Part shown: one piece after another, positions 18,266 through 26,942 of the stretch
How positions within the stretch are numbered: the stretch's first letter is position 1
Layout of the letters: each line of letters begins with the position of its first letter
Assembly (NCBI RefSeq): GCF_018449775.1
Contig: NZ_JAAVVB010000003.1
Location: 496,001 to 560,000, forward strand
Length of the DNA: 64,000 nucleotides
Origin: Mucilaginibacter sp. dw_454
GTDB lineage: Bacteria > Bacteroidota > Bacteroidia > Sphingobacteriales > Sphingobacteriaceae
Direction of reading: 5' to 3'
Made by a program: the position numbers and the translations under genes
The notes under the pieces: generated by a model
What the model was told of the DNA's origin: nothing
The model's database searches: none
What the model saw: the letters and a program-made list of their open reading frames with translations, nothing else

Positions 18266-18403
18266 TGTTTCACGTGTGTATGCAACAGATGAAACAAGTG
18301 AAACAGTTTTTTAGACTAATTTATTGATAATTAGATTTTTATAAAAAATTAGTGAAACAGAATGAAACAGTATTTATGACTTTTAAGTCATTTTTTGTTT
18401 CAC
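18266..18403. promoter_or_regulatory. Cluster of TGTTTCAC/GTGAAACA boxes around an ATGACTTTTAAGTCAT palindrome
   Basis: Four octamers alternate in orientation: TGTTTCAC 18266-18273, GTGAAACA 18298-18305, GTGAAACA 18352-18359 and TGTTTCAC 18396-18403. The first two form a 9-bp stem (CTGTTTCAC/GTGAAACAG) followed by six T. The last two enclose the palindrome at 18376-18391, which is the same element as at 8164-8179 and 8228-8243. The arrangement could be a regulator-binding array for the divergent 18209 (minus) and 18742 (plus) genes, or nested small repeats. Confidence 0.45.
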
Positions 18404-18422
18404 CAACAACTGCTAAACCACC

Positions 18423-18519
18423 ACGTCATCGTGAGCAGAGCGTGACGATCTCTGAACGACCGGAACGGTAAACAAGCGATCCGGAGATCGCCACACTCGT
18501 ACCTCGTTCGCGATGACGT
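18423..18519. repeat. REP-like palindromic element (ACGTCATCG ends)
   Basis: A 97-bp intergenic element bounded by ACGTCATCG (18423-18431) and its exact inverse CGATGACGT (18511-18519). The inner part reads GTGAGCAGAGCGTGACGATC and CCGGAGATCGCCACACTC. It belongs to the same general class as the TCATTGCGAGCGTAGCG elements elsewhere in the window: short, non-coding and foldable. Confidence 0.65.
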
Positions 18520-18541
18520 AAAAGAGTGGGGTTAACACAAA

Positions 18542-18665
18542 TGTAGAGACGCAATATTTTGCGTCTATGCGATGGTTTAAAGCGTTTAAATGCGCTATAA
18601 AACATTTAATTCCTTTTATTTCAATATATCGCTTTCATAGAGACGCAAAATATTGCGTCTCTACA
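18542..18665. repeat. 124-bp MITE-like element with long terminal inverted repeats
   Basis: The two ends (18542-18569 and 18636-18665) are inverted copies that differ only by two missing bases. Each end is itself a hairpin, AGACGCAA-TATT-TTGCGTCT (18547-18566, and inverse at 18641-18660). The interior of about 66 bp is AT-rich and non-coding. No target duplication is evident. One end alone recurs at 19018-19041, so the element family has moved or spread locally. Confidence 0.7.
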
Positions 18666-18741
18666 ATTATCATCAGCCATAATTTTAAATTAACAGAAAC
18701 CAAAGCGTTGGCCCGATGTTAAACTTATAAAACATACCACG

Positions 18742-19014
18742 ATGAAAAATCCATTTGAAAGAAAAAATAACACTGCCCTGATTGCCTTAGGCGTTACGGG
18801 TGCAGCAGCAGCAGGCGCAATTGCTTACTTATATTTAACCGATAGCGGCCATAATACCCGCAACAAAATTTCTGACTCATTAGCCGATACCATCGACAAG
18901 ATCAGTCATGGTTTGAAAGATGAGTTTAAAAATATCGTGTCGGGCTTTATCAGCGACAAGACCAATATTTCTAAGAAAACGGTTAAAGCCGTTGCCGATC
19001 ACGTAAGTAAATAA
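18742..19014 (+). CDS. YtxH-like small membrane-anchored protein
   Basis: The 90-aa protein has a short basic N-terminus, one membrane helix with an alanine/glycine-rich core (TALIALGVTGAAAAGAIAYLYL, about residues 10-32), then an amphipathic helical tail (KISDSLADTIDKISHGLKDEFK). This is the layout of YtxH-domain proteins, which are often linked to general stress. It lies between repeat elements and converges with the lipase-maturation-factor gene. The name rests on architecture only. Confidence 0.72.
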   Translation: MKNPFERKNNTALIALGVTGAAAAGAIAYLYLTDSGHNTRNKISDSLADTIDKISHGLKDEFKNIVSGFISDKTNISKKTVKAVADHVSK

Positions 19015-19017
19015 CAC

Positions 19018-19041
19018 GTAGAGACGCAATATTTTGCGTCT
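19018..19041. terminator. AGACGCAA/TTGCGTCT hairpin between convergent genes
   Basis: AGACGCAA-TATT-TTGCGTCT (19022-19041) lies 3-45 nt from the stops of two convergent genes and is followed by a second TTGCGTCTTTAT. It is one end of the 124-bp element at 18542-18665. It could stop transcription in both directions; that role is inference. Confidence 0.45.
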
Positions 19042-19058
19042 AACAATATTTTGCGTCT

Positions 19059-20579
19059 TTATTTGATCCAACCTTCGTACCGAAGAAATTTTTGGAGCCG
19101 GGGATCATCAGCAGATAACACCGGCATCCAGCCACCCAGCAATTCGCGCGTCCAGTAAAGGCCCTGCGGGTTGCCGGGTTTGGCAAATTTATACTTGTAA
19201 ATGCTGGCTCTGATAAACCGCGGCGACTTGCCGGGGAAGGGATCGGCAGCAAATAAACTCAAAGCAGTGTCATCACGATGCAGCAGTTTCCAGACCAGGT
19301 TATAGGTCCAGGGATATTGCTCTGCCGTGCTCATCGCCGCAAACCACATTTGCCAGTCGAGCCGTAATTGATAAGGTGCTACTTGCGGCGGTCGTTTGTT
19401 CAGCAATACCGGCAGTCCTTTATACAGGTAAGGTATCCAATGCGCTTTGTTGGCGGTGGTGTCATCCATCGTCCCCTCAAAAACTACATTATAACGCTCC
19501 TGGCCCACGCTGCCGAACGCGCCATAAGTGTTCACCAGCTCAAAAGGCTCGAAAGATCTGTTCATGGCCTGATCGGGCGACAGGATATTATAAACCGGCT
19601 GGATACTTAAAATCCCCACAATGCCTGCGACTATCCACGAGGTGATCACCATTGGTTTAGATTCTTCAGCATTTTCTTCCGCTGCACGGGCCTTTGCAAT
19701 TAGTGTTTTGGGTAAGATCTTTTCTAAGAAACCATCGTCAAAACAAGCCAATGCCGGTACAATGGTGAGCCAGTTGAGGAATGAAAGGTTACCACTTAGT
19801 ATGATAAATACTTGCAGGCCTATCATCATAATACCTGCAACATGCCTCGCCTTGCGCGGCCAAAAAGCAAAGAAAGGTGCGATCAGTTCGGCCAGCCAGT
19901 TGAACCAAACACCCATCCGCAGTAATAATCGTGGAAAGAAATGGAACCAGCGCGTCAGTGGGCCGGGGATAGGCTGCGTCTCGAAATAGTAATACAAAGC
20001 CGTAGCATTGCGCCAAACTGCATCGCCACGAAATTTGATCATGCCCGCACCCAGCATAATGCGGAAGATGAGCCAGCGGAACAAAATGATAATAAACAAT
20101 GGCGGCCGCCGCTTTGGGAAGGGCCTCATATCCAGCAGCGGGCAAAGAAATATCGCCAGGAAACCGGTTTCGGTTAGCTGGATTTCCCAGCCATAGCCGT
20201 ACCAATCTTGCCCGGCATGTACTATCGAGAGGTATAAAACCCACAGCAGCGCCATCATCGGCGCATTGGCAAAACCTGCGATAACAATGAGCGAAATGAT
20301 AAACCCCACCCAGGCGACAGTTTGCAAAGCCAAATCAGAATGCCAAAACCAAAACAAAGAGGGCAGTTTAAAAAAACCGGCACTTATTGAGCCGTAAGAT
20401 TGACGGATGGCATCAAAGTAATTACCCACAGGTAACAAGCCATGTTCGCCAATTAAAGGAATAAGCTGATTGATAGCCACCAGGAATGCAAGGGCATACA
20501 CAGCGCCCAACAGGCGCAGCAGCACAAAGCGCGTGAGCCAGTAGGTGGGGGTGGTGTCGGTTTCCTCGGTGGTAGTCAT
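19059..20579 (-). CDS. Lipase maturation factor (LMF) family membrane protein
   Basis: The 506-aa protein has multiple hydrophobic helices from residue 17 to about 300 and a C-terminal soluble domain. LMF-like stretches are LTRFVLLRLLGAVYALAFLV, GLLPVGNYFDAI, YGYGWEIQLTETGFLAIFL, FRIMLGAGMIKFRGDAVWRN, LYYYFETQPIPGPLTRWFHF and LNWLTIVPALACFDD, then YNVVFEGTMDD and PYQLRLDWQMWFAAM. In animals LMF1 helps fold dimeric lipases in the ER; the bacterial role is not established. It is a single gene flanked by repeats and stays in the inner membrane. Confidence 0.88.
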   Translation of the reverse strand: MTTTEETDTTPTYWLTRFVLLRLLGAVYALAFLVAINQLIPLIGEHGLLPVGNYFDAIRQSYGSISAGFFKLPSLFWFWHSDLALQTVAWVGFIISLIVIAGFANAPMMALLWVLYLSIVHAGQDWYGYGWEIQLTETGFLAIFLCPLLDMRPFPKRRPPLFIIILFRWLIFRIMLGAGMIKFRGDAVWRNATALYYYFETQPIPGPLTRWFHFFPRLLLRMGVWFNWLAELIAPFFAFWPRKARHVAGIMMIGLQVFIILSGNLSFLNWLTIVPALACFDDGFLEKILPKTLIAKARAAEENAEESKPMVITSWIVAGIVGILSIQPVYNILSPDQAMNRSFEPFELVNTYGAFGSVGQERYNVVFEGTMDDTTANKAHWIPYLYKGLPVLLNKRPPQVAPYQLRLDWQMWFAAMSTAEQYPWTYNLVWKLLHRDDTALSLFAADPFPGKSPRFIRASIYKYKFAKPGNPQGLYWTRELLGGWMPVLSADDPRLQKFLRYEGWIK

Positions 20580-20596
20580 TTAAATTTATAACGATG

Positions 20597-20679
20597 GTCA
20601 TGCCGAACTTGTTTCGGCATCCCATCATACCGGCACGCTTTGCTTAACAAGTGGGATGCTGAAACAAGTTCAGCATGAC
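20597..20679. repeat. Palindromic intergenic repeat (GTCATGCCGAACTTGTTTCGG type)
   Basis: The arms at 20597-20620 and 20656-20679 are inverted copies with two mismatches around ACTTGTTTC/GAAACAAGT. A related element is at 56736-56822. It lies directly upstream of the LMF-like gene, so its transcript would begin at or beyond this hairpin. Confidence 0.65.
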
Positions 20680-20789
20680 AGGTATCGTAAGTTTTGCCTG
20701 GCGTGGGCGTTACCTGCGGCCCGTGCTATCCGCTCATACGCCGCAAGGCTTTAGGCGCAGGCCGGTATCCGCTGCTATCACTAACGCAG

Positions 20790-21230
20790 GACTCACCCGG
20801 CCGACGCTACGCTGGGCCACCCTCTCTTCGCCGTTGGCGGAAAGAGGGCGATTGAAAATTGTCATTGCGAGCGTAGCGTGGCAATCGCAAGGTTTGAACG
20901 CGCCGCTGTCCGAAGTTTGCAAATCGGACGACTATGCCAGTAGTTTGCAACTACACTATTGCCGGGCGATAGCGAACGGTTTAGTTTATCCGGCGGTGGA
21001 CTCACCCGGCCGACGCTGCGCTGGGCCACCCTCTCTTCGCCGTTGGCGGAAAGAGGGTGATTGAAAATTGTCATTGCGAGCGTAGCGTGGCAATCGCAAG
21101 GTGGAAGGTTTGAACGCGTGCGATTGCCACGTCGTTCCTCCTCGCAATGACAAATTGCATTTGCCCTCTTTCCCGCTTGCGGAAGAGAGGGCCGACAAGC
21201 GAAGCGATGTCGGGGTGAGTCTTCGCCGAT
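20790..21230. repeat. Dense REP cluster (two repeat families interleaved)
   Basis: About 440 bp with no gene. Family A (TCATTGCGAGCGTAGCGTGG) starts at 20862 and 21071; the second copy closes with the inverse CTCGCAATGACA near 21142-21153. Family B (ACTCACC...CGACGCT..GCTGGGCCACCCTCTCTTCGCC) occurs at about 20790-20850 and 21000-21058, and inverted near 21160-21225. Several open frames across it are by-products of these repeats. Confidence 0.75.
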
Positions 21231-21315
21231 AGACAACAACAAAACATAATTTATATGTGCATATGTTTGTACATAATATGAAATTGTTATACTTTTATCA
21301 TCAGATAACCAATAA

Positions 21316-21350
21316 TAGGGGCGATATTTAATCACCCCTAATTATTTTTG
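21316..21350 (+). promoter_or_regulatory. Possible operator hairpin and TAnnTTTG -7 element before the GH38 gene
   Basis: TAGGGG (21316-21321) and CCCCTA (21335-21340) form an imperfect inverted repeat, followed directly by TATTTTTG (21343-21350), a match to the Bacteroidota -7 consensus TAnnTTTG. The ATG is 18 nt further on. I see no clear -33 TTG at the right distance, so confidence is low. Confidence 0.35.
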
Positions 21351-21367
21351 AAGATAAAAGATCAACC

Positions 21368-24256
21368 ATGAAAAAGCTTTCTGCTTTAGCCTTGACGTTT
21401 GTATGCCTGGCCGCAACTGTTTGTGCCCAACAACAGCCTGTTAAACATTTTACCGGCATCACGCTGCAACCTACCGTAGCCTATTTAAAAACCGCCGACG
21501 GTAATAAACGCATGGCCCGGCTGGTATTTAACAGCAAGAATTTTAGCCAAGGCGAGGTCGAGGTAAAATTTAACGGCCAAACTACTCATGTAAAAATACC
21601 CGCTAATAAGGACGGCATAGATGCTTTTGAAATAGCTTTACCCGGCGCGCCGGTAACTAAGCCTATAGAAGCCACTGTCACTTTAAAAGCTGATGATAAA
21701 ACCTATACCGCAGTAGCCACGGTAAATCCTTGCCGTGCCGATTGGAAGGTTTACGTGCTGCCGCACTCGCACGTAGATATTGGTTATACCAATGTGCAGG
21801 AAAAGGTGCTTAGGCTGCACATGGATAATATTGATGAGTCGATAGACCTGGCGAAGAAAACTGCCGATTACCCCAAAGAGGCACAATATAAATGGACCAC
21901 CGAGGCGATGTGGGTGGTAGACAATTACCTGAAACGTGCCGACGCTGCCAAACGCGACCGCTTTTGGGACGCGGTGAAAAAAGGCTGGATCAGTTTGGAT
22001 GGCGCCTATGGTAACACCAATACCAGTATGACCGATTCGAAGCAACTGATGGAGATGTTCGCCAAATCGCAGCAATTAGCCAAGGCGCATGGACTGACTA
22101 TCAATACCATGTTTCAGGGCGATGTGCCGGGAGCTTCATGGGGATTATCTGCGCAGGTAGAGCAAACCAATATCAAGTATTTCCTGTCTGGACCCAACGC
22201 TTCGGATAGGATAGGTAATTTAGCCAAGTGGCAGGATAAACCTTTTTACTGGATGTCGCCGTCTGGCAAACAGCAATTGCTATTCTGGCAGTGTCAGCCG
22301 TACTCGATAGGCTATGCGCTGAAAGGCGATAAGATCCCGAACTTTTTTAGTGTGGAAGATCCGAAACCGTATTATACCGGGCATCCTACAGAAAATTTCC
22401 TGAACCCTTACCTGTTTGGTTATTTGGGGGGACTGGAAAAGACCAATTTCCCATACGACATGACCATACTGACCTGGGCCATGAGCGACAATGCGCCGAT
22501 TGACCCGGAACTGCCCGAAGCCGTAAAACTCTGGAACGAGCGCTACGCATCGCCGAAACTGATCATCACTTCGACCAAACAGTTTTTTGGCGATTTTGAA
22601 GCGGCTTATAAAGACAAGATCCCACATATAAAAGGCGACTATACCGAATACTGGACCGACGGCGTGTCAACCGCAGCAAAAGAAACTGCCTTGAGCCGCG
22701 AAACATCCGACCAATTAAAACAAGCCGACGCCATCTGGGCTATCCGCAATAAAGCGGCTTACCCGGCTAGTATTGTAGATGAAACCTGGAAGAACCTGCT
22801 GTTGTATAACGAGCATACCTGGGGCGCCTACAACAGCACCAGCGAACCCGAAAACGAGAAAGTATTAAGTGAATGGGCGGTGAAAAAGAATTATGCCATC
22901 CACGCCAAAGGGCTGACGGATACGTTGACTGCTAAAGTGCTGGCGGTAACATCGGCCAAAGCAAATGGCGTTGATATTTACAACACGCTTTCATGGCCGC
23001 GCACAGATGTGGTTTATGTTGCTGCGGAGCTAAGCAAGGCGGGCGATCTGGTAAAAGATGTAATGGGCAAACCCGTACCATCGCAACGCTTAAGTACCGG
23101 TGAGCTGGCTTTTGTGGCGACGGGCGTTCCGGCGTTTGGTAAAAAAACTTATACGGTTAGCGCGGGTAAGGCTTTTGCGGCAGGATTTGCCAGGATCTCT
23201 GAAAGTGGGTTAAGCAATGGCGTTTACGCTATTAAGATTGACCCACAAACCGGGGACATTGACCACATCGTAAAAACACAAGCCGATAAAGACTTAATTT
23301 TAGTCGACTCTGCCGGATTTAACCAGTACACCTACATGCCCGGCGATTCATTGCAAAAGATAGAGTCAACATCCGGTGCAACTATCAGCATCAAAGAGAA
23401 CGGACCACTGGTAGTGAGCCTGTCGGTAACTTCAAAAGCACCCGGAGCCAATGGCCTTACGCGCGAGATCCGTTTAGTAAGCAGCCTGGATAAAGTCGAA
23501 CTGATCAATACCATAGACAAAAGAGCTATCCGCCGTAAAGAAAGCGTGCATTTTGCATTTCCGTTTAAAGTGCCGGGTGCGCAGGTGCGTTACAGCATTC
23601 CCTGGGGAAGTGCAGAGGCCGAGAAGGATCAACTACAAAATGCTAACCGCAACTGGTACACCATGCAGCGCTGGGTTGATATTTCCAATGCCGGATTCGG
23701 TGTAACCTGGTCTAGTCCTGACGCGCCTTTGTTCGAAATTGGCAAAATCACCACTGCCGATTTGTTGGGCGGCCTGCATCATGCACCGCAGTGGATCACT
23801 TACACACCGCAGTCGTCACAAATTTTTTCCTGGGTGATGAACAACTTGTGGCATACTAACTTCCGTGTAGAGCAGGAGGAGGGTCCGGCTACGTTCCGCT
23901 ATATTTTCAGCGCACATGCATCAGCCTTTAATAGTTTTAAGACCGAACAAACGGGCTTAGCTAATCATCAGCCATTAATAGCTGCCGCTGCTTCTGCCGA
24001 TGCCGGTAAACTGTTCTTCAAACTAAGCGGCAATAATGTTTATGTAGAAGCCATTAAACCTGCCGATGACGGTAAAGGTGTGGTAGCGCAGTTGGTAAAC
24101 GCGGGTAGTGTTGATGCACATGTTAGCATTACTCCTCAAACAGTGCCTGCCGTTAAAATCTGGCAAAGTAATTTGACAGAGGATAAGAAAGCGGTGCTGG
24201 CTAACAGTTTTGTTATCCCGGCGAAGGGGATGATGACGGTACGGGTGGAGCGGTAG
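21368..24256 (+). CDS. Secreted glycoside hydrolase family 38 (alpha-mannosidase-like)
   Basis: The 962-aa protein has a signal peptide (MKKLSALALTFVCLAATVCA) and a short beta-domain, then the GH38 catalytic region that starts with KVYVLPHSHVDIGYT (about residue 135); its His and Asp are zinc ligands in the family. TMFQGDVPGASWGL probably holds the nucleophile Asp, and NEHTWGAYNSTSEPEN (about 477-492) supplies the late zinc-binding His. The C-terminal 400 residues are beta-sandwich, as in GH38. It should cleave terminal alpha-mannosides of glycans in the periplasm or on the surface. Exact linkage cannot be read. It is a single gene between repeat elements. Confidence 0.88.
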   Translation: MKKLSALALTFVCLAATVCAQQQPVKHFTGITLQPTVAYLKTADGNKRMARLVFNSKNFSQGEVEVKFNGQTTHVKIPANKDGIDAFEIALPGAPVTKPIEATVTLKADDKTYTAVATVNPCRADWKVYVLPHSHVDIGYTNVQEKVLRLHMDNIDESIDLAKKTADYPKEAQYKWTTEAMWVVDNYLKRADAAKRDRFWDAVKKGWISLDGAYGNTNTSMTDSKQLMEMFAKSQQLAKAHGLTINTMFQGDVPGASWGLSAQVEQTNIKYFLSGPNASDRIGNLAKWQDKPFYWMSPSGKQQLLFWQCQPYSIGYALKGDKIPNFFSVEDPKPYYTGHPTENFLNPYLFGYLGGLEKTNFPYDMTILTWAMSDNAPIDPELPEAVKLWNERYASPKLIITSTKQFFGDFEAAYKDKIPHIKGDYTEYWTDGVSTAAKETALSRETSDQLKQADAIWAIRNKAAYPASIVDETWKNLLLYNEHTWGAYNSTSEPENEKVLSEWAVKKNYAIHAKGLTDTLTAKVLAVTSAKANGVDIYNTLSWPRTDVVYVAAELSKAGDLVKDVMGKPVPSQRLSTGELAFVATGVPAFGKKTYTVSAGKAFAAGFARISESGLSNGVYAIKIDPQTGDIDHIVKTQADKDLILVDSAGFNQYTYMPGDSLQKIESTSGATISIKENGPLVVSLSVTSKAPGANGLTREIRLVSSLDKVELINTIDKRAIRRKESVHFAFPFKVPGAQVRYSIPWGSAEAEKDQLQNANRNWYTMQRWVDISNAGFGVTWSSPDAPLFEIGKITTADLLGGLHHAPQWITYTPQSSQIFSWVMNNLWHTNFRVEQEEGPATFRYIFSAHASAFNSFKTEQTGLANHQPLIAAAASADAGKLFFKLSGNNVYVEAIKPADDGKGVVAQLVNAGSVDAHVSITPQTVPAVKIWQSNLTEDKKAVLANSFVIPAKGMMTVRVER

Positions 24257-24270
24257 ACGTTTACCTTAGC

Positions 24271-24363
24271 ACGTTGTCATTGCGAGCGTAGCGTGGCAAT
24301 CGCAAGGAGAAAGTCTAAACGCGTGCGATTGCCGCGCTCGTTCCTCGCTCGCAATGACAACGT
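24271..24363. repeat. REP-like element, family A, with perfect 17-bp ends
   Basis: ACGTTGTCATTGCGAGC (24271-24287) is the exact inverse of 24347-24363. The inner part includes GTAGCGTGGCAATCGCAAGG and GCGTGCGATTGCCGCGCTC, which also pair. It is the cleanest copy of family A in the window and lies 15 nt after the GH38 stop. Confidence 0.75.
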
Positions 24364-24486
24364 GAGTTTTCCCCTAACATCACAGCAACTTTACAAAACC
24401 ATAATCAATCTGCCGTTTACAATGCTTTATATTTGCACAGGCAATCTGATCGGATTACCTATAACACATCAACACAAAAGCATCCT

Positions 24487-25083
24487 ATGATTACTGCACT
24501 TGACCCTAAAACCGCACTGGTTTTAATCGATTTACAAAACGCTATTGCCGGTATGCAACCCGCGCATCCTTTTAATGACATTGTCGAAAAATCAAAATTA
24601 TTGATTGATGCTTTTCGCGAGAAACAGCTACCGGTAGTTTTTGTCAGGGTTAGCCCTTTAGGCGCTAAGTGGACCTTAGTACGCGCCGATGTATCGCAGC
24701 TGCCAAAAACCGAAGAAGCTATCCGTGAAGCTAAAGCCGGTTGGGATGCTAACGGTCTCAGCAATATCGTATCGGCGCTGGAGGTTAAAGAGGATGATCT
24801 GCTTATCACCAAACATACCTGGAGCGCTTTCCCAAACACCGGCCTGCATGACGAACTGCAAAAACGCGGCATCACCGGCATTGTACTGGCAGGCATTGCT
24901 ACCAGCATAGGCGTTGAAGGCACCGCCCGCGACGCGAGCGTATTGGGTTACAATTTAACTTTTGTGACCGATGCTATGAGCGATTTGACCATGGAAGCAC
25001 ACGAGCATAGCCTGAGTCGTATTTTCCCGCGTATTGGCGAGTTGGGTACTACAGAAGCTGTTGTTGCTAAAATAAAGGAATAA
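24487..25083 (+). CDS. Isochorismatase-like hydrolase lacking the catalytic cysteine
   Basis: The start is ATG 24487 (MITALDPKTALVLIDLQNAI); the open frame extends 18 codons further up without family features. The 198-aa product has the Asp of LIDLQN and the Lys of ITKHTWSAF. The usual nucleophile position in the G..T..CV..TARDA motif reads GIATSIGVEGTARDA, with Gly for Cys. Cysteine hydrolases of this fold (nicotinamidase, N-carbamoylsarcosine amidase) need that Cys; true isochorismatases do not. So the enzyme is either an isochorismatase-type hydrolase or altered. It converges with the AraC gene. Confidence 0.85.
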   Translation: MITALDPKTALVLIDLQNAIAGMQPAHPFNDIVEKSKLLIDAFREKQLPVVFVRVSPLGAKWTLVRADVSQLPKTEEAIREAKAGWDANGLSNIVSALEVKEDDLLITKHTWSAFPNTGLHDELQKRGITGIVLAGIATSIGVEGTARDASVLGYNLTFVTDAMSDLTMEAHEHSLSRIFPRIGELGTTEAVVAKIKE

Positions 25084-25093
25084 CCTCTCCCGG

Positions 25094-25115
25094 CCTTCCG
25101 CCAATTGGCGGAAGG
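25094..25115. terminator. 22-bp perfect palindrome between convergent genes
   Basis: CCTTCCGCCAATTGGCGGAA plus GG forms a perfect 22-bp palindrome, flanked by CCTCTCC and GGAGGGGG, which extend the pairing. It lies between the stops of the isochorismatase-like gene and the AraC gene and could stop transcription in both directions. It lacks a clear T-tract and may equally be a repeat. Confidence 0.5.
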
Positions 25116-25129
25116 TTAGGAGGGGGCGC

Positions 25130-26041
25130 CTAATTAAAACTTGCCCTAAACTCCAGCGGAGAAAGGCTGGTCTTGGTTTTAAACAACTTACTAAACGATT
25201 GCGGATGTTCAAAGCCCAGCTGATAAGCTATCTCACTTACGGTTAAACCTGTGGTAGATAGCTTTTCTTTTGCTTTGGCGATGAGTTTTTCGTGAATGTG
25301 CTGCTGTGCGCTTTGGCCGGTTAGCACTTTTAACAATCCGCTTAAATAGCTGGTAGAAATGTTTAGTTTTTCGGCGATGTAGGTAACCGAAGGGAGGCCC
25401 CGGGTCATGATATCGTCCTGATTAAAATAGTCGGTCAACACTTCGTCCAGGCGGCCCAATAGCTGGTGATTAACAATTTGCCGGGTAATGAACTGGCGAT
25501 TATAAAAGCGCTCGGCATGTTTGAGCAGTAGCTCCATTTGAGCAATGATGATAGACTGGCTAAACTTATCAATCCTCGACACATATTCCTGCTGAATGCT
25601 TTTCATCATGTCGATGATGGTAAGCTCTTCCTTCTCAGACACAAAAAGGGCCTCATGTACCGAGTAGTCAAAAAACTCATACTGCCTGATGGTTTTGGCC
25701 AGTGCGCTGTTCCATAAAAAATCGGGATGAAAGAGCAGCAACCATCCCGATCTTTTTATCACCTTAGCAACCTCGGCACTGATGCCAAACACTTGTCCCG
25801 GCGAAATGAAAAACATAATGCCTTCGTCAAAATCATACTCCTGCTGGCCGTATTTTATCTTAGCGTTAAAATCGCGCTTCAGCGAAACCGAATAAAAATC
25901 AAACACCATATTATACGATTCCTCGGCTATCGGTACATTGATAGTCGATAGATCGATCACGCTAATAAGCGGATGCTCAGGCTTGGGCAAGCCCATAACC
26001 TGGTGATACTCGCTGATGGTTTTTATCCGGTGTGGTTTCAT
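25130..26041 (-). CDS. AraC-family transcriptional regulator
   Basis: The 303-aa protein has an N-terminal effector-binding part with a cupin-like strand set and a C-terminal double HTH: SVTYIAEKLNISTSYLSGLLKV and then LTVSEIAYQLGFEHPQSFSK..F KTKTSLSPLEFR (about 225-303). It starts 22 nt after the NmrA-like gene on the same strand, so they are probably one operon. It likely controls that oxidoreductase or the facing isochorismatase-like gene; the inducer is unknown. Confidence 0.93.
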   Translation of the reverse strand: MKPHRIKTISEYHQVMGLPKPEHPLISVIDLSTINVPIAEESYNMVFDFYSVSLKRDFNAKIKYGQQEYDFDEGIMFFISPGQVFGISAEVAKVIKRSGWLLLFHPDFLWNSALAKTIRQYEFFDYSVHEALFVSEKEELTIIDMMKSIQQEYVSRIDKFSQSIIIAQMELLLKHAERFYNRQFITRQIVNHQLLGRLDEVLTDYFNQDDIMTRGLPSVTYIAEKLNISTSYLSGLLKVLTGQSAQQHIHEKLIAKAKEKLSTTGLTVSEIAYQLGFEHPQSFSKLFKTKTSLSPLEFRASFN

Positions 26042-26063
26042 GCTGATATTTTAAAGATACGCG

Positions 26064-26942
26064 TTATTGATTATAGACGGCGGCAAATTCTTGAGCAAAA
26101 TCTTCCAATTTAACTTTGCCTAAGGTGGGTTTATGCTTTTCATAATCCTCATGCAACAGGCCGGTATGGCAAGCCGCGTACAATTCTGTCAGCTCGGCAG
26201 ACAGTACAGGCGATACGCCATTGGCTTCCAGGTTGCTTTTAAATTGTTCATCGCTGATGATGATCCATTGAATTTCTTTGCCAATGGCATTACCCAAAAC
26301 TTTGGCTGCCTCGTTACAGGTGCGTTCGTCGCTGGCTACATAAACTACCCGGCGGCCGTTTGCTGTCGATACTAATTCTTTAGCAGCAGCTTCAGCAATA
26401 TCTAACGGCGATACAAAGGTTACCAGATCGTCGCCGCCATAATTAGTGTAAATATTACCGGTGGCTTTGATCATTTGCACATAAGCAAACGTGTTATAAT
26501 AAATGTAGGTAGCGCGCAGTAACACCAGCGACTCTAAATTCAGATCACTTAAATCATTCTCAATAAAATGGTGATGTTTAATTAAGCCCGTGCCTTCGGC
26601 TAAATGCGCACCGTAACTGCTTACATACAGCACACGCTGTACACCCGATTGTTTGATAGCCTGCACCAATGCCTCGCCTACTACTTTGGTACGTACAACC
26701 GGGTCGGGTGCCGAAAGATCAGGCGGTACCATGGCGTGTATCACATCGGCGCCGGTAAAAGTTTTGGTCAGGAAATCTATATCATCCACATTACCAATGG
26801 CGGCTTTAGCGCCTAAGGCTTCAATCTCTGCTACGCGGTCTGCGCTCCTGGTGATTACCGTTACTTCATGCCCTTTTTTTACTAAATCTTCGGTTAATGG
26901 TCTGCCTATATGGCCCAGTGAACCTAATACAATGATCTTCAT
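26064..26942 (-). CDS. NmrA/SDR-like NAD(P)-binding protein
   Basis: The 292-aa protein starts MKIIVLGSLGHIGRPLTEDL, a GxxGxxG Rossmann nucleotide-binding loop, then HEVTVITRS, VQRVLYVSSYGAH and a C-terminal variable part. This fits the atypical short-chain dehydrogenases of the NmrA or NAD(P)H-binding type, which act as quinone reductases or redox-sensing regulators. No Tyr-x3-Lys pair is obvious. It is cytosolic, first in a likely operon with the AraC regulator. Confidence 0.87.
   Translation of the reverse strand: MKIIVLGSLGHIGRPLTEDLVKKGHEVTVITRSADRVAEIEALGAKAAIGNVDDIDFLTKTFTGADVIHAMVPPDLSAPDPVVRTKVVGEALVQAIKQSGVQRVLYVSSYGAHLAEGTGLIKHHHFIENDLSDLNLESLVLLRATYIYYNTFAYVQMIKATGNIYTNYGGDDLVTFVSPLDIAEAAAKELVSTANGRRVVYVASDERTCNEAAKVLGNAIGKEIQWIIISDEQFKSNLEANGVSPVLSAELTELYAACHTGLLHEDYEKHKPTLGKVKLEDFAQEFAAVYNQ

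Noticed and set aside
20675..21335. Open frames of 60-157 aa over the repeat cluster
   Set aside because: They consist almost wholly of REP family A and B sequence read in different frames; similar peptides appear at 28218-28465 and 59357-59654.
24293..24490. 65-aa plus-strand frame
   Set aside because: It begins in a REP element and continues into the leader of the isochorismatase-like gene; composition is not protein-like.
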